DNA from: Tetrahymena thermophila SB210
Lineage: Eukaryota; Ciliophora; Oligohymenophorea; Hymenostomatida; Tetrahymenidae
DNA: 64,000 nt
Direction of reading: 5' to 3'
Assembly (NCBI RefSeq): GCF_000189635.1
Contig: NW_002476334.1
Span: 124,001-188,000 of the forward strand
This document shows positions 38,308 through 51,752 of the stretch, piece by piece. A program made the translations under genes and the position numbers. Each line of letters starts with the position of its first letter. The stretch's first letter is position 1. The notes below the pieces were generated by a model. The model was given only the letters and a program-made list of their open reading frames with translations, was not told where the DNA came from and did no database searches.

Positions 38308-41300
38308 ATGAACAAAAAAGATGATATCGCTTAGCAAAACACATAAGATGATCTTGGATTCAAGAAAAAATATGATAGTTCCTAAAAGATTTAACTCTTT
38401 AAAAAAGTTTAGGAGGAATGTGTCATTTCAAGAGTATTTACTGTTAAACAGACTATTTTGCAAGTCATTTTAGAGTTTACCTCATACCTCTTCTCTGCAG
38501 GTATACTCTTCCTCTTGTTTTGGTGGATAAAAGAGTGGCGATTTAAGTGCTTCTTCACTATTACGACGATAGAGCATGCCGATAGAGTTGTAGTATATGG
38601 ACCTGATGGAGACATCCAAATCTTGAAGCTCTTTTAAGTAAAGGTGAATGGAAAAATGAATAGCAATAGTAAATTGAATGGTTAATAAGATATTGAAAAT
38701 AATAACTCAAATTCATCTGAATTAATTTTAGTTAAAGCTTTCGATTATCGTTTTAACAAATATTAATATGTCAATGGAGAATTTATTCCTTACTGTGATT
38801 CTCCTTTTGACTATAAGAATAAGGAAATCATTTCTTTATTTAAAGAAGGCTTAACACCTGAGCAAATACAGTAAACTAGAGAAAAAAATGGTAGAAACAA
38901 TACTGATATTCCCGATAAAGGAGTAATTTAGCTAACATTTGAAGAATTATTTTCTCCTTTCTACTTATTTTAAGTAGGCAGTACTATCTTGTGGTTGTTT
39001 GAAGGATATCGTATTTATGCTTACATTATTATAGGTACTTCAACTATTAGTGTAATGCTGAAAATCTATGAAGAAAGACTTAATTTCTCTAGATTAAGAG
39101 AATTTAGCTATTTTAGAAGTTCATCATGTATTTTCAGAAATGGTAATAAGTAGGTTATGGATTCTTAAGAACTATGCTTTGGCGACAAAGTTATTCTTCG
39201 TGAAGGAGAAATAGCTCCTTGTGACTTAGTTGTTGTGAAAGGAAGCGCTGTTGTTAATGAAGCTATGCTTACTGGTGAAAGTATACCCATAGTTAAGACT
39301 TCTTTGAGCAATAATGATGAAGAATTTAACGAAAATAAGCAAAATGTGATTTATTGTGGAAGTACAATTCAATAAGTAACAAATAATTTAGAATGCATAG
39401 TTATTCGTATAGGCTTTGAGACATTAAAAGGTAACTTGATTCGTTCTATTATGTATCCTAAGTCACATTCTTAGATTTCTTTCAAAAACGATTCTGGTAA
39501 ATTTTTGCTAATTCTTGGGTTTGTTGCTTTGATTTCATTCTTTGTAGCACTTAAAACTTTTATTGACAAAATCGATTTAGGATTAATGGAAACTAAAGAT
39601 GTAGTTATTAGATGCTTCGATTTAGTTACTATTAGTGTTCCTCCTGCACTTCCTACTTGTTTGTCATTTGGTATTTCATTCTCTCTAAAAAGACTTCGTA
39701 AAAGACAAGTTTACTGTATAAATCCTGAAAAAATAAACATTTGTGGTATAGTAAGAACAATATGCTTTGATAAAACAGGAACGTTAACAGAAGAAAAGCT
39801 TTCTTACAAGTTTGTCTCTACATTCTTAAATGAGTAAGGATAAAACAAATTTGAAGAGCAAGTTATTCCATAGCAACTTAGCAAAAATTAAAGAATGATT
39901 ATGTCATCTTGTCATAGTTTGATGCTTTATAAGGGTAAGAATGCTGGAGATCCTCTCGATGTTGAAATGTTTGAGAATTCAGGAGCAGATTTAATTGAAG
40001 AGGATAATCATGCTTAAAAACAAATCAATGGAAATAAAGTAATTTCTGAAATTAGCTTAAGATCATTTAGTTAAAATTAAGAAACTAAAGAAGTTATTTC
40101 TGTGTTAAAAAGATTCTAGTTTGAGTCTGAAGTCGAAAGAATGTCTTCTTTGATATCGTATGAAAATCAAACATACATAGTCACAAAAGGTTCTCCAGAA
40201 AAAGTTAAAACAATTTGTCTCCCTCATACAATTCCTTAGTCCTTTGATTCCTAACTTTAGAAATACACTTAAGAAGGTTATCGTGTTATTGCTTTAAGCT
40301 ATAAGCCTATTCAAGACTCTGAGATAGATTGTGCAAAGGAAAGATTATTTTATGAACATTCATTAATTTTTACAGGGTTCCTCGTTTTTGAGAACAAGCT
40401 TAAACCTGAGACTATTCCTCACATTAAATTACTCCTTGAAAAGAAAGTCTAAATTCATATGGTAACAGGTGACAATCCCTTAACTTCCTTAAGTGTAGCT
40501 AAATAATGCGATATTCTTGATTAAACACAAAAAATAGGTGTGCTTGATGTAATTACAGAAAACGGCCAGACAAGCAGCTCTTTAGATGGTGTATCTACTC
40601 CAGTCGAGAAAATTTTAGAGAATATGGTTTCTTAAAAACCCTAACTTGTTATGACAGGAGCTTTCTTTGGCACATTTCTAAATAATATCAAGGAATAAAA
40701 CAAATAGCTATTTGCTTTACTACTTTCTCAAACAAAAGTTTATGCTCGTATGAAACCAGACTAAAAACAAAGCTTGATCAGAAACCTCTAGTAATATTAG
40801 AATCTTTCTTAAGGCTACTCTTTCATAGGTATGTGTGGAGATGGTGCAAATGACTGCTAGGCTTTAAAAGATGCTGATATGGGTATTTCATTGGGAGAAG
40901 CTGAAGCTTCTATAGCAGCTTCCTTTACAAGCAAGATTCAAAATATAAGTATTATAGAATACATCTTACGTGAAGGAAGATGCTGTTTGGCAACTTCATT
41001 TTAATGCTTCAAGTTTATGTCTGTGTACAGTATTATTTAGACATGCACAACTGCTATCCTTTATTAAAGAGGTGCTGTTCCTGGTGATTATCAATTCCTT
41101 TATTGGGATCTCTTCATCATTATACCATTAGCATTTTTGATAGGTTTAACTGATTCAGCTGAAAAACTCACTGTTAAGACACCTTCTCACCGTCTATTTT
41201 CTTACCAAAATATATTTTCAGTGATAGGTTTGGGTATAATATAATTCATATTCCTTATTATCTCAATATCCATTATAACTCCTGAAGACTGGTATATTTC

Positions 41301-41817
41301 ACCCATTGATATTAACATAAAAAGTTAATCTGATCCTTCTGTGTTATTATCCAACTCTTTTGATAATGCAGTTCTATTTTGGGTATCTAATTTCCAATAT
41401 ATCTGTTCAGTGATAGCCTTTTCAGTTGGATCATAATACAAAAAGCCTTTTTATACTAATTTCTACTTTACCTTTTTCTTATTTGCTATCATAACTCTTT
41501 CTATTTATGCTCTGTTTTCATAAGAAATGAACTTTACTGAGTTCTTTTAAATTTCTGCAATAGCTTACGATAATGATGGTAATCCTATGAGTAAAATGCC
41601 CTATTATTGGAGATACATTTTTGGAGGATTAATAATAGTGAATATGATTATTAACATATTATATGAAAAATATATAGTTAATATTCTTTGTGGCTTATTT
41701 GAGAAATTGTTCCCTTCTTTAGTCTACCATGGTACTTTTAATACCAAAGATATTCAAATATCTGACCTTAATAAAGCAAATGATGATATGGCAAAAGTTG
41801 AAATGGTTCAAATATGA
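38308..41817 (+). CDS. P5B-type ATPase (ATP13A2-like)
   Basis: A single uninterrupted reading frame of 1169 aa. P-type ATPase motifs appear in order: the actuator TGES loop (AMLTGESIP), PPALP at 445-449 in TM4, the phosphorylation site DKTGTLT with Asp488, KGSPEK in the nucleotide domain, MVTGDN, and the hinge GDGAND at 844-849. PPALP (rather than PPELP) is the signature of the P5B subfamily, whose animal member ATP13A2 exports polyamines from late endosomes and lysosomes. That substrate is an inference here. The N-terminal cytosolic part holds a hydrophobic segment at about 45-72, as in P5B proteins, and a C-terminal set of six TM helices follows the P-domain. Residues that catalyse phosphorylation and dephosphorylation are intact. 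Lack of introns over 3.5 kb contrasts with most neighbours. Confidence 0.96.
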
Positions 41818-42643
41818 AAAATTATTGAAATGATATATCAAATTAAGTTCTGTTATTTTTTTGCATTTTATTTTTGTTTCTATTTAATTATTTAAATTTT
41901 CTTTAATTTTTTACCTTGAAAGAATAAAGTGCTGCATTCAAACTAAAAAGATATTATTTAATTTATATTACTTATTAAGCATCTAAAAACCAACTAATCT
42001 TAAATTTTAAAAATATTTTTTAACATAATTTTGGAATTTTTAATAATAATTTTTATAAAAAAATAAAAATTTAAATCAAATACTAAAAATATATTTTTTT
42101 ATAGAATTAATTATATTGTTCAAATTTTTTAACTCAAAAATGTTCTTTTTTATAAACTTACTTATTATATTTTAAATTACCTTTATAGATTAATAAAGAA
42201 AGTAAAACAAAATAATGTATTTATATTTAGTGAAGCAAATATGATTATTTGTAAAATTGATCTTTCATATATTATTAATTATTTTTTTTACTTCTTAACT
42301 TTTTTCTATCAAAAACATATCATTAAATTGTCAAGAAATAAATAAAATTATAAAAGATAAATTATATTTACAAAGATCAAAATAAATTATTTATTCTAAT
42401 AAACTTGTATTTAATTTGTTAAAATTGCAATAGAAAATAAATAAAATAATAAATAATTAATTAATTGTTTAAATATCTAACTTAAATTATAGAGAATAAC
42501 CAACATATTTGTTATTTGATTAATGAAAGAAAATTTTATTTGAATTATTCAAAAAAAATATCTTTATTTTTTAAATCTTCAATTTAAGCATCAACTTTTT
42601 TAGTAAATAAGTTAAATATGATCTCATTATTTTATAAAAACAT
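41818..42643. other. A/T-rich spacer between convergent genes
   Basis: About 800 nt between the stop codons of the P5B-ATPase (+) and the TPR-like gene (-). No gene or structure is seen. Confidence 0.55.
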
Positions 42644-45600
42644 TCAAACTAAGTGAGACCAATATTGATCAGAGTTTTCTTCTTTTGACTCCATCATCTT
42701 TTTGATGATTTTCTCTTATTCGCTCTAGAAATTGTCTTCTTCTACTTCAAAGAACGTTTTTTCTCTTAATTTTTCTTCATGGTAAATCTTTAACTCTTCA
42801 CGTAAAATACTCAAATAATTTATATTTTTGATCATTTTTTTAAGAGCTTTTTCAACGTTTTTTACAATTGAGTCTTTCCAATACTCACTTTGCTCAATGT
42901 TATGCTTAATATCTTGATTAATTTCCTAATCTTAGTTAATTTTATATATTTACTCATTTTAAGAATCAGGACTTTCTCCATTATTTTAATGATTTTCATC
43001 AAGCTCATTTTAAGTGAAAAATATATTACTTGATTTCAATTTCTTGTTTATTTAGCTAAGTTAAAAATTTGACAGATTTTTATTATAGCTTTTATGCGAA
43101 ACTAAAAGTTTATCTCTCATAGGGCCTATACCCTTGATAGATTTGTACTGAATAAACTACTAATAAGGCTTTTTAAGGAACTATTCAAAATTCTCTCTCT
43201 TCTTAGCTTCTATTCTGATATCTTAATTAGCCTTATTTAATATTAATTTTATTAATAATTTTTTTAACTATCCAAATTTTTTAATGATTGATTACCTTCA
43301 CTTGAGTATCCATGAGACATCCTTTATCAGATTTTATATCAAATTTAGGTGTTTTTCTCAATGGTATTTATGTTTTTGATTTAGTTTAAAGTTTAAATAG
43401 CTATTCTTGCTGATTTTTTTTTTGTTAATCATTCTAATTAATTTGATGATCTAAAAGTAAGTCTTTGTTTTCTTCTGGAATGAGTTAGTTTAAATCATTT
43501 TCTTCATCTGAAGAAATTATGTATAAACTTCCATCTATTTATTGATCTTCCAATTTTTTTCTGTTTTTTTTAATTTCACGTGCTGCTATAATTTCATATC
43601 TTCTCTATTTATTTATTGGTTTAATTCAAAATAAAGTTAATTTTAAAAATTATTTCTTAAATTTAAAGAAAATTACTTTTTGCAGTGCCTTTAAATTCTC
43701 AATCTGCATTTTTCTCAGTGAACTTGTTTCTTCTTCTCTGATATTCATAGCCATTCTATTATGATAATAAGCTGATTTTCTAGCATCTCCTAAATAAAAG
43801 TAAATTTTTCCAAGCATTTCATATGCACCGAGCTCATTGTTGGCGCTATCACAAGTCCAACTTAAGTGAAGATATTTGGCTGCATAGCCGAATGCAATCT
43901 TTAATTAATTTAAAAACTAAAAAATCTAAAAAATTAAAAATTATTTACTTCGAATTTTTAAATAGTGCAATAGCATTGAGCCAGGGATCTGTAGGACTTC
44001 ATAAGATACTCGTTTTACATATTTAAAAATGACTATCTTTTAACTACCTTGAGAATAGGAATAGCTAATAATGGAGAGCTAATTTCAATAAATATTTTGG
44101 CAATTTAAAGTAGAATAAAAAGTTATAAACTAGGATGCTGCTTATTTAATTCGATAGATTTGCTGTGTATCCTTAAAAGAGTCTCTAGAGGTGCTCTACT
44201 TCTTTTAAATACTAAGCATTTATTTGCTAAGACCAATGTTTTCTCACATATTTCTTAATTCACTTTATAATGATTTAAAATAGGTTCTGGATCTTGTTTA
44301 TTAATAAAAGCTTTTTTTAAACGTTCAATTTCAGTTTAAAAATTGTTAAACATTTCTTAGCCAAATCTTATTTTTTTTTACTCTCTCTCTTAAAGTCTTA
44401 ATTACTTTTAAAATTAATAATCTGTAGCAGCTAAACACATTTACTTACTTATACTCACAGATGTCTGATTATTAAAATTATTTGTTTTATTTGGACTAAA
44501 GTTGTTGTTTTATAGTGGACTATTGTTCCTTGAATGAGAAGGCTTGTCACTTTACATAATATTATTCTACGAATTGCTACTATTAAGAGCCTTTGAGCTT
44601 TTAAACTTGCTATTATTTTTTGGAGCTGATACTGCTGTATTAAAAAAATTATTTAATGCACTTGGCTACTTAAAAGTATTACATGTTGAATTCATATTCG
44701 AGTTAGCATTCTTATTATTTCTTAAATTATCTGAACTTTATTTATTCCTTTAAAAAAGATTAATTTCATTTTTAGCTTTATTTTTGCTTTCTGCATCAGC
44801 TGCTGCAGTAATATTATTGCTACTTTGTATTTGTTATTTTAAAAGTAAATTTTTTTCTATGCTCTTTCTTTTGAGCATTGGCGAAGACTACACATTACCT
44901 ATGATAGAGTAATTATTGAAACCTTCATCGGTTTGAAGATTTTAAGTTGAATATTCAGTTTCATATTGTTTTTAGATATCTTCTAGACTTGATCTTTCCT
45001 TAGATAATCTAGTTACTGGAAAATTGGTAGCAATTAATTTTTTTTGATTGCCACTGTTGTATCTTAATAAAACGCTCTTTTTTTTGTTTTATTATTCCTC
45101 CTGAGCGTTTGTTTTAGTCAAAGAAAATTTATCTAAAGAGGAATTATCTTTTTTATTATCAAGCTACATAGAATTTTAAGTTTGAAATTTCTTTGTAGAG
45201 TTTTATTACTGAGCAGGACTTTAAAAAAGTTCAGACTAATCAGTTAGCAATCTTTCATTATTTATTTTAGATTACTATTTTAGCAGCGAGATATTATTAG
45301 CTGATAAATTATTTCTTTAATTCATATAAACTCCTTTAAGAAAAGTGTTACTGCTAGAAAAATAGTGTGAATTTTATATATCGCTTTGCTCTGTAAGGCA
45401 TTATTTCTAGATCTAACTCTTTTAAATGGCATTTATCTACTTTAAGGGAATATGATTTCCTTTCTTAATCTAAAAAAAGTGTTAAGTTGTTTTCTAAATA
45501 TTTCCTGGACCTCCGCCCATTTCTTTTATTTCAAGATGCTCATTGTAAATCTAAAGTTCAGACTATTAAGCTTGCTATTTTTATAACTCTATTTAAGAAC

Positions 45601-45949
45601 TTAAATATTTAGAAGCTTAATGGCGATAAGTGTTTGCATTTTAGACTTTATTTTATGAAGGATAAGATCCTCTAGGTGAAAAGAATTAAATTTCCCCATT
45701 ATTAGTTATACTAAGCCTAAGTTAGTTACTTCTATTACTAAGCCTATGACCTAAATGATTATTATTTTACTGATATACCTTAGATGGACTTGTTGGTAAT
45801 GTATTCTATGTCAAATATTTTAAAGAAGGAGAAGTTTGTATTTAACTAAAACTTTAAATCTGATTATTCACATCTCTATGATTATTATTATTACTTTCAT
45901 ATTTATCTATTTAATTAGATGATAAACTAATGTTCTTATTTATATTCAT
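42644..45949 (-). CDS. Large low-complexity protein with TPR-like core
   Basis: Minus-strand exons 45949-43949, 43898-43677, 43604-43296 and 43231-42644 give 1039 aa. Introns are 50, 72 and 64 nt, all phase 0. Residues 1 to ~480 are rich in Asn, Ser and Gln with no fold apparent. From about residue 520 the sequence becomes helical. The stretch around 640-730 has paired helices resembling tetratricopeptide repeats, notably ELGAYEMLGKIYFYLGDARK followed by SAYYHNRMAMNIREE, and earlier LAQCYCTIQKFEIAFGYAAK. TPR units serve as protein-binding scaffolds. A charged, coiled-coil-prone tail follows, ending with long Glu/Lys helices. Such proteins in ciliates are often cytoskeletal or signalling scaffolds, but I see nothing that assigns a pathway. 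The start ATG at 45947 is the first in a frame that stays open for 667 codons. Confidence 0.85.
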
Positions 45950-46984
45950 TTTTAACTTAAATGTATTTTATGTTTGTTTATAAGAAATACTTAAATTAAT
46001 TTAATAAATCTAATCACTTTTTAATCTTTAAGATATTAAAAAAATTGGTGTTTTTACATACACTTAATTTATTAATATGCGAGTAAACAAAATTTATATT
46101 ATATCTTTAATAAATCCATTATAATTCAATTTGTAATTAATTAATTAATAAATCAATTAATTAAGTCAGTATTCAAACAAAATTTCATTTTTGATTTCAG
46201 TCTCTACCTACCTATTTACTTACCTACATGCATTATACTTAATTTTATTAAATACGTTAAGATTCATTTAATAATATAAATGATTATGACAAATTCTTCT
46301 TATTAAAAATGCATTTATATACTTTGTTATTTTATCATAAATTGAATGGCTGAAAATTCAAATTTAATTATTAAATGAATTAAAATAAAGAAAAATATTT
46401 GCAAATTTCCATTTATTAAAAAAGATTCCTCCTCTAATTGAAGTATAAATATCGGGACAAATGCATCTTATGATTTAATTTACATTTAAATAAAAAATAC
46501 TTTGTTGGAATTATAATAAAATTAATTTTGCAAATAAATTGTTTAATAAGTTTTATCTAACTAAGCTTATAATAAATTTTATGATTTCATAAAAAGACTC
46601 ATAAAAAAATACTTGAAAAGAAGAACAGTAAAAAAATATGAAAAATATACTGGATGTAAAGTATTTGCTTAAATATTACTAGATTTATTATTTTTATTTT
46701 ATTTTATATTATATTGATATTGCTGTAGTGAGTAAATAAAAAAGTGAATGAGTGAACTAGCTAGTATCAAAGGAAATCTAATTTTAAAAACAGCTTTTAA
46801 GTACTACGAAATTGTTATGAAATAGAACTAACACTTTTTTATTATAAATTAATCTAATTGATTGGAAAAGCATTCATTCTCTATTATTTGATCTATAATA
46901 AAATAATCGAAAAGTAATAAATAAGCAGCAAGCAAGCAAGCAACAAATTGATTTTAAAAATAGATTTAATAGCGATTTTTATAC
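45950..46984. other. Intergenic region between divergent genes
   Basis: About 1 kb of A/T-rich DNA. It carries small TTAATTAAT-type and ACCTACCT tracts and a CAAG repeat (46924-46946) close to the start of the next gene. No coding frame is seen. Confidence 0.55.
46924..46946. repeat. Short (CAAG)n tract
   Basis: About five CAAG/CAGC units, 39 nt upstream of the ATG at 46985, so it probably lies in the 5' UTR or promoter of that gene. Low complexity, likely length-variable. Confidence 0.8.
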
Positions 46985-48187
46985 ATGGGAAATAATTGCT
47001 GTGTAAGAGATAAAGGGCCTATTGACACTCAAAATACTAGCTCTATCAATTAGCAGTAGTCTCATCATCGCTATTCTTTGCAACAATTTTAAATATTAGA
47101 AAAACTAAGTCGCTTTAATCCAAAAAAAAATGCATTGCCTGTTGCCTTAACACATTTCTTATAAGACGGCTGCTAGGGACTTATGCGTAGTCTACCTCGC
47201 TTAATAGAAATTAGCGAAATATATGCACCTAAAGGTGATTAATCCCATTATTTTGATCCAATGCATATGTAATCTTAATATGGCTTGACAGAATGTGTTT
47301 CTCCTGGAAAGCAATTTTATTTAGATGAATTGAGTGCTGCATTTTAATAAGAGTTGAATTACTTTTACTAAAACTCTATCATCAAGGAAAGTTCAGCATT
47401 TTGGGGAGTAATTCTCATAATGAAGATTGGTAAAAAAACCCATAGCTTCTCAATAAAAAAGAGAAACGGCTGGGAGTATGTCATTCATACTTTGTATGAA
47501 GTAACTGAAGAAGAAATTAAAGAAGAATAAGAAGAGCTAAGAAAATAGCAAGAATTGCAGAAAGAAAAATAAAAAAATCGCTTATAGAAACTCTAAGATT
47601 AGAAATTTAACAGAGAGACTTAAGAGAATATAGACAAGCTTAATTATCTTTTATTCTCAGAAGAAAGCACTTTGCAAGATGAAATAATTCCTTTGGAAGA
47701 ATTAAATAGGAATGATTCTGCAAATTTAATTCAAGATGAATCAGCTTCAACAGCTAACAATTCTCAAAAGGATGCTCAAAAGAGTGTAACTTTTTAAGAT
47801 AAACAAGAGCCGAAATCATAAAGATAAAGTTTTATAAACCCAGTAAAAAGATGTTCAGAACTTCCAAGGTAATCAACACGCAATACATTCCGCTAAATAA
47901 AATAACTAAGACTTCGTGATATGGTTTTCAAAGGTTATAATTGTGGAGAAATTTGCTTTTCTCCTTTTGAAATATTCTTAGAATATCTTAATTCAATACC
48001 AGAGGATTACCAACAGCAAATCCCTAGCTTAGATAATCCTGAAGCAAAATAAGAAAAATTGTAAGGTTTTATGCAATTAGTTACCTTTAAAAAAGAATTT
48101 AATCTTGATTTGACTTTCAACAAAAGCTAAGACAACGATTATACCAACGTACTTTCACCAGAAAAACCATAAAAATCTTGTAACTGA
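46985..48187 (+). CDS. Putative N-myristoylated/palmitoylated protein with coiled coil, 400 aa
   Basis: A single exon. The protein begins MGNNCCVRDKG: Gly2 in a suitable context followed by a Cys pair at 5-6 is the classic dual-acylation signal (N-myristoylation plus palmitoylation) for membrane anchoring without a TM helix. Residues ~40-165 look folded, with many aromatic residues (LPRLIEISEIYAPKGD, FWGVILIMKIGKKTHSF). A strongly charged helix of Glu, Lys and Gln at about 172-220 predicts a coiled coil. After a polar linker, residues ~300-380 form another compact region (LRDMVFKGYNCGEICFSPFE). I do not recognise the family. The start is supported because it exposes the acylation signal. It is likely attached to the inner face of the plasma, alveolar or ciliary membrane; that is inference. 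Confidence 0.85.
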
Positions 48188-49128
48188 AAAAACATCGTTT
48201 TAAAACTTAAAAATAATGAAGATACTGTTTAAATAAATAAATAAACTCTCAAATAAATGCTGAGAGCAATAATTTAAAGAATATAAGCTACATTTTATAA
48301 TAAAAATTAGCTAATTGTTTTTTTAAATTGATTAATAATTGAAAATAATAATAAACTTAAATTGTAAATTAACTCAATTTAGAAAGGCTGAAAAATGAAT
48401 TTTTGCAATTCATGCCTCTTAAAACCAAGTAAAAATAAGTTAATTTATATAAATTATTTTGTAATTCTTATTAAAATATAAATCCTAAAAAAATAAATAT
48501 ATTTGTATAGTATTAATCTCTAACTTATTAACTATTTTACTTTAAAAATAAATCAAATTTTATTTATTTTATTATTGATAGATTTTATCAAAATTATTAT
48601 GCTTAATAATATTAAAAAATTCCATTTTTATCTTAATAAGTTGATAATTAACTATACTTTTAAAATAATTTAAATTCAAAAATTAACTTCCTGCATAAAG
48701 ATTAAATAATAATAATTAAAATTAATGCCTTTTAGGACCAAGTAAAAATAAATTAATTTATCTAAATTATTTCCATTAAACCTGAAAAAATATGTTTTTA
48801 TTATTATTTATAATATCTAACTAACATATTAACTATTTTATCTTATTTATTTAATGATTCCATTTTATTTAAAAAATTTTCTTGCAATTATCTTTTATTT
48901 TCAACTTTTTTAGTTTTTATATCAAAATATATAGATTTTTTGTAGAAAAATAAGTATAGATCTATTAAAATCTATATCAGTTGAAAGTCATATTTATATT
49001 TTAAAGTTTTTGATAATTTTGTTAATTTGAAAAATGTATTTTATTAAAAAGTTAAAAAAATAAATGATCACAATTTGTTATAAATTAAATTTATTATATT
49101 TTAAATAATTTTTTCTAAATACCAAATA
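48188..49128. other. A/T-rich spacer between convergent genes
   Basis: About 940 nt. Two related fragments are visible near 48413-48450 and 48725-48765 (TGCCT-TT followed by ACCAAGTAAAAATAA-TTAATTTAT-TAAATTATTT), a possible local duplication. No gene is seen. Confidence 0.5.
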
Positions 49129-51752
49129 TCATATTTATTGGTTTTGTTTTTTAAATTTGAATTACATTTCTTCATCTTCATCATCAGATTCTATATCCTA
49201 GCTTTTTAAGCGCTGTTCCTTTATTTAATCAACGTCTTTGAATGAAAGCTTGTATTCCTGCTCGTCAAAAATAAAATCTTCATCATCATCGAGAGACTCG
49301 TTGTTTATTCTCTTCAAATTTGCAAGAATAACGCCAAATTCAGGACGTTCATTAGGGTTTAAAAGCCAACAATAACGAATTATTGTTGCCACTTCTTTTG
49401 GTATGGGGCCAACTTCTGGAATTTTAGGTCTTGAATTATCTAAGATTATTGTCTTTTTAAGATCTTCTAAGCTAAGGTTGCTAAAAGCTTCTCTTTCCAT
49501 AAATAATTCCCATAAAATGAAAGCAAAACTGTAAATGTCTGATTTAGTTTTCGGATTTTATACAATCAAAGATTTTTCTTGAAGATGCTCTGGAGCAGTA
49601 AAGTGAGTTTTATTTTAGTATCCAAATCTGTAGCTTATCAATTTCTTAAGACTAGTGAGACCAATATCAGATATCTTAACTTCATAATTTGTGTCAAATA
49701 AAATGTTAGAGCTACTTAAATGTCCATGAATGATACCAATTTTATGAAGTTTAGCCATTGTTTTAGCAATTGAAATAGCAATTTTCATTTTAGTTTCATA
49801 AGAAAATTTAAAATCAAAAGAGTCAACACTCGTTGAATTGATATTCAATCTCTTACCATATAAATTATTATTTTAGTCATTTTTATTTAGGCTTTTATTA
49901 TCTGATGCAATTGGAAATGATGAAGTTCCCGATGACCTTGAAGATTCTAAAACGTTATGGTGCTTTTAAATCAGCTCAGCAAGAGAACCAAGCTCATAGT
50001 ATTTTGAAACTAAACACACTTGGTTGTTATCTATTGCCAATTTGCTAATTTTTGATATGTTCTTAATATGGTAGCGTTTTAGTTTATTGATATCTTGATT
50101 AACTTCTTGCAATATATACGAAGAAAGTGTATCTATTGGTAAAATACGGAAAGCAAGCACATCATATTCATCATCTACTACCCTATCTCCAGAAGCATTG
50201 CTATCTCTGAAGCTGTCTTTAAGCTAGCTCTCTCTTGTTTTCTTTTTTTTTTCGAATAATACTTTTTAAATAAAGCCAAACCCTCTTTTTTTTTCCTTCT
50301 TTTTCAGCTATTTGATAAATTAAGTTTCTTTGTTTATTTTAATAATGTTATTATCTTAAGTATCTGAAATAACACTATTTTATTCATTTATATTATCTTT
50401 ATTATCCGTTGAATTATTGAGAGGATCATTAACTGGATTATCATTTTCATCAACCAGTAGAACGCTTTCTTAAGAATTATTTGGACTTTTGATAAAAATT
50501 TTGACTGATTCTTGTAACAGACTATATAGAATAGGAACTACTTCCGCCACAATATAATTAGCAGGTAGAATAAAATAACTGATAACATTCCAGAATATCC
50601 CCTGATTTGGATTTTTACCTACAATTAGATTTTATATTTATTGTGATTCTACTACCATCAAAATATCAAGAGATGCTTAAAAACATCTGCCAAACAGCTA
50701 TTTTATAATTATGAATATTTATAATGCAAGTTTTTTCAAAGCTTTAAAATGAAATTTTAATCAAAATAATTAAATAATTTTTAGTTAAAATCAATTGACC
50801 AAGTATTTTCTTATTTATATTCAATTTAGGTTAATTTATTTATTTTCAGTCTATCTTTATGAATTATCGAGAGTTTGTTTTAAGTAAGTAAAAAATCAAT
50901 TACACTTGAGCTTTACATCAAAGCATTAAAATGTTTAAAATGCCAAATATATAAAATAATAAATAAATTGTTAACTAAAATTACCCAAAAATATCCCATT
51001 CTTTCTAAATGCTTCATTTCTTTTTCTAGTGCACTGCTTTTATATGGGGCCCCGCTGAATTTAAATTTGAGGATGAATATACCTATGATATAGTAGACTA
51101 TACATAGAATATCACTCACACTTATGCATGAGATGTAAAACTACTAATTCAGATTTTATAAATCTAAATTGTATAAGCAAGTGATTAAAAGGTGAACCAA
51201 GCTATATAACACAGTTATTAATGTATATATATTTAGTCCCTTATTTGAAGCAGCAGGGTTCTTTCTATCTTCAAGAATATTTCCAACTCTGACATGAGAT
51301 TTATACGAGTAAATGATAATGTACCAAAATAGACTAAAATACATCATATCAAAAACAGCGTCTGAAATATAAAGTCCATTATACAAAAGCTTTTAAATAT
51401 TATTATCTTGTTGAGTATTATTGGTCTCTTCAGTAGTGTAATCATAATTGTAAGATACTATAATTAAAAGTACTGATGATATTACTCTAAACGCGCACAA
51501 AACAAATCCTTAAAAGTAAAAAATCTTTGATACTATTATGGTTGTAGATCTATTATAGAGTGTTTTCCCTCTATAGAGTATTAGGATAAGTATTATTAAG
51601 TATCCAAGGGCTAGTATCATGAATATCATTATGAACACATAGTTGGTAGATGTAGTAGTTTTATCATTATTATTTATTTCGATATCATCTAAGTTTGCAT
51701 AATTAATTATTTGTGATACCAAATGCCTATTAAGCTATAAATATGTTTTCAT
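49129..51752 (-). CDS. Seven-transmembrane protein fused to a TKL-like pseudokinase
   Basis: Minus-strand exons 51752-50904 and 50697-49129 with a 206-nt intron give 805 aa. Hydrophobic segments lie at about 38-60, 78-100, 132-150, 175-195, 206-229, 253-273 and 316-345, i.e. seven helices. Their style (for example SLFWYIIIYSYK) recalls THH1/TOM1/GPR137-type 7TM proteins, but this is weak. After a charged linker a protein-kinase fold spans about 455-745. Arg467 (VLAFRIL) replaces the ATP-anchoring Lys, the glycine loop is not evident, and HRD is HGH (607-609), so the catalytic Asp is lost. Asn614 and DIG (627-629), APE (TAPEH), SDIYSFAFILWELF and the RPEF ending remain. Catalysis is therefore unlikely. 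The tail is acidic (DDDEDFIFDE, ESDDEDEEM). It is probably a membrane receptor signalling through a scaffold-type pseudokinase. Confidence 0.88.

Noticed and set aside
43823-44753. Plus-strand open frames within the TPR-like gene
   Set aside because: Antisense to a continuous 667-codon minus-strand exon with consistent splice sites downstream.
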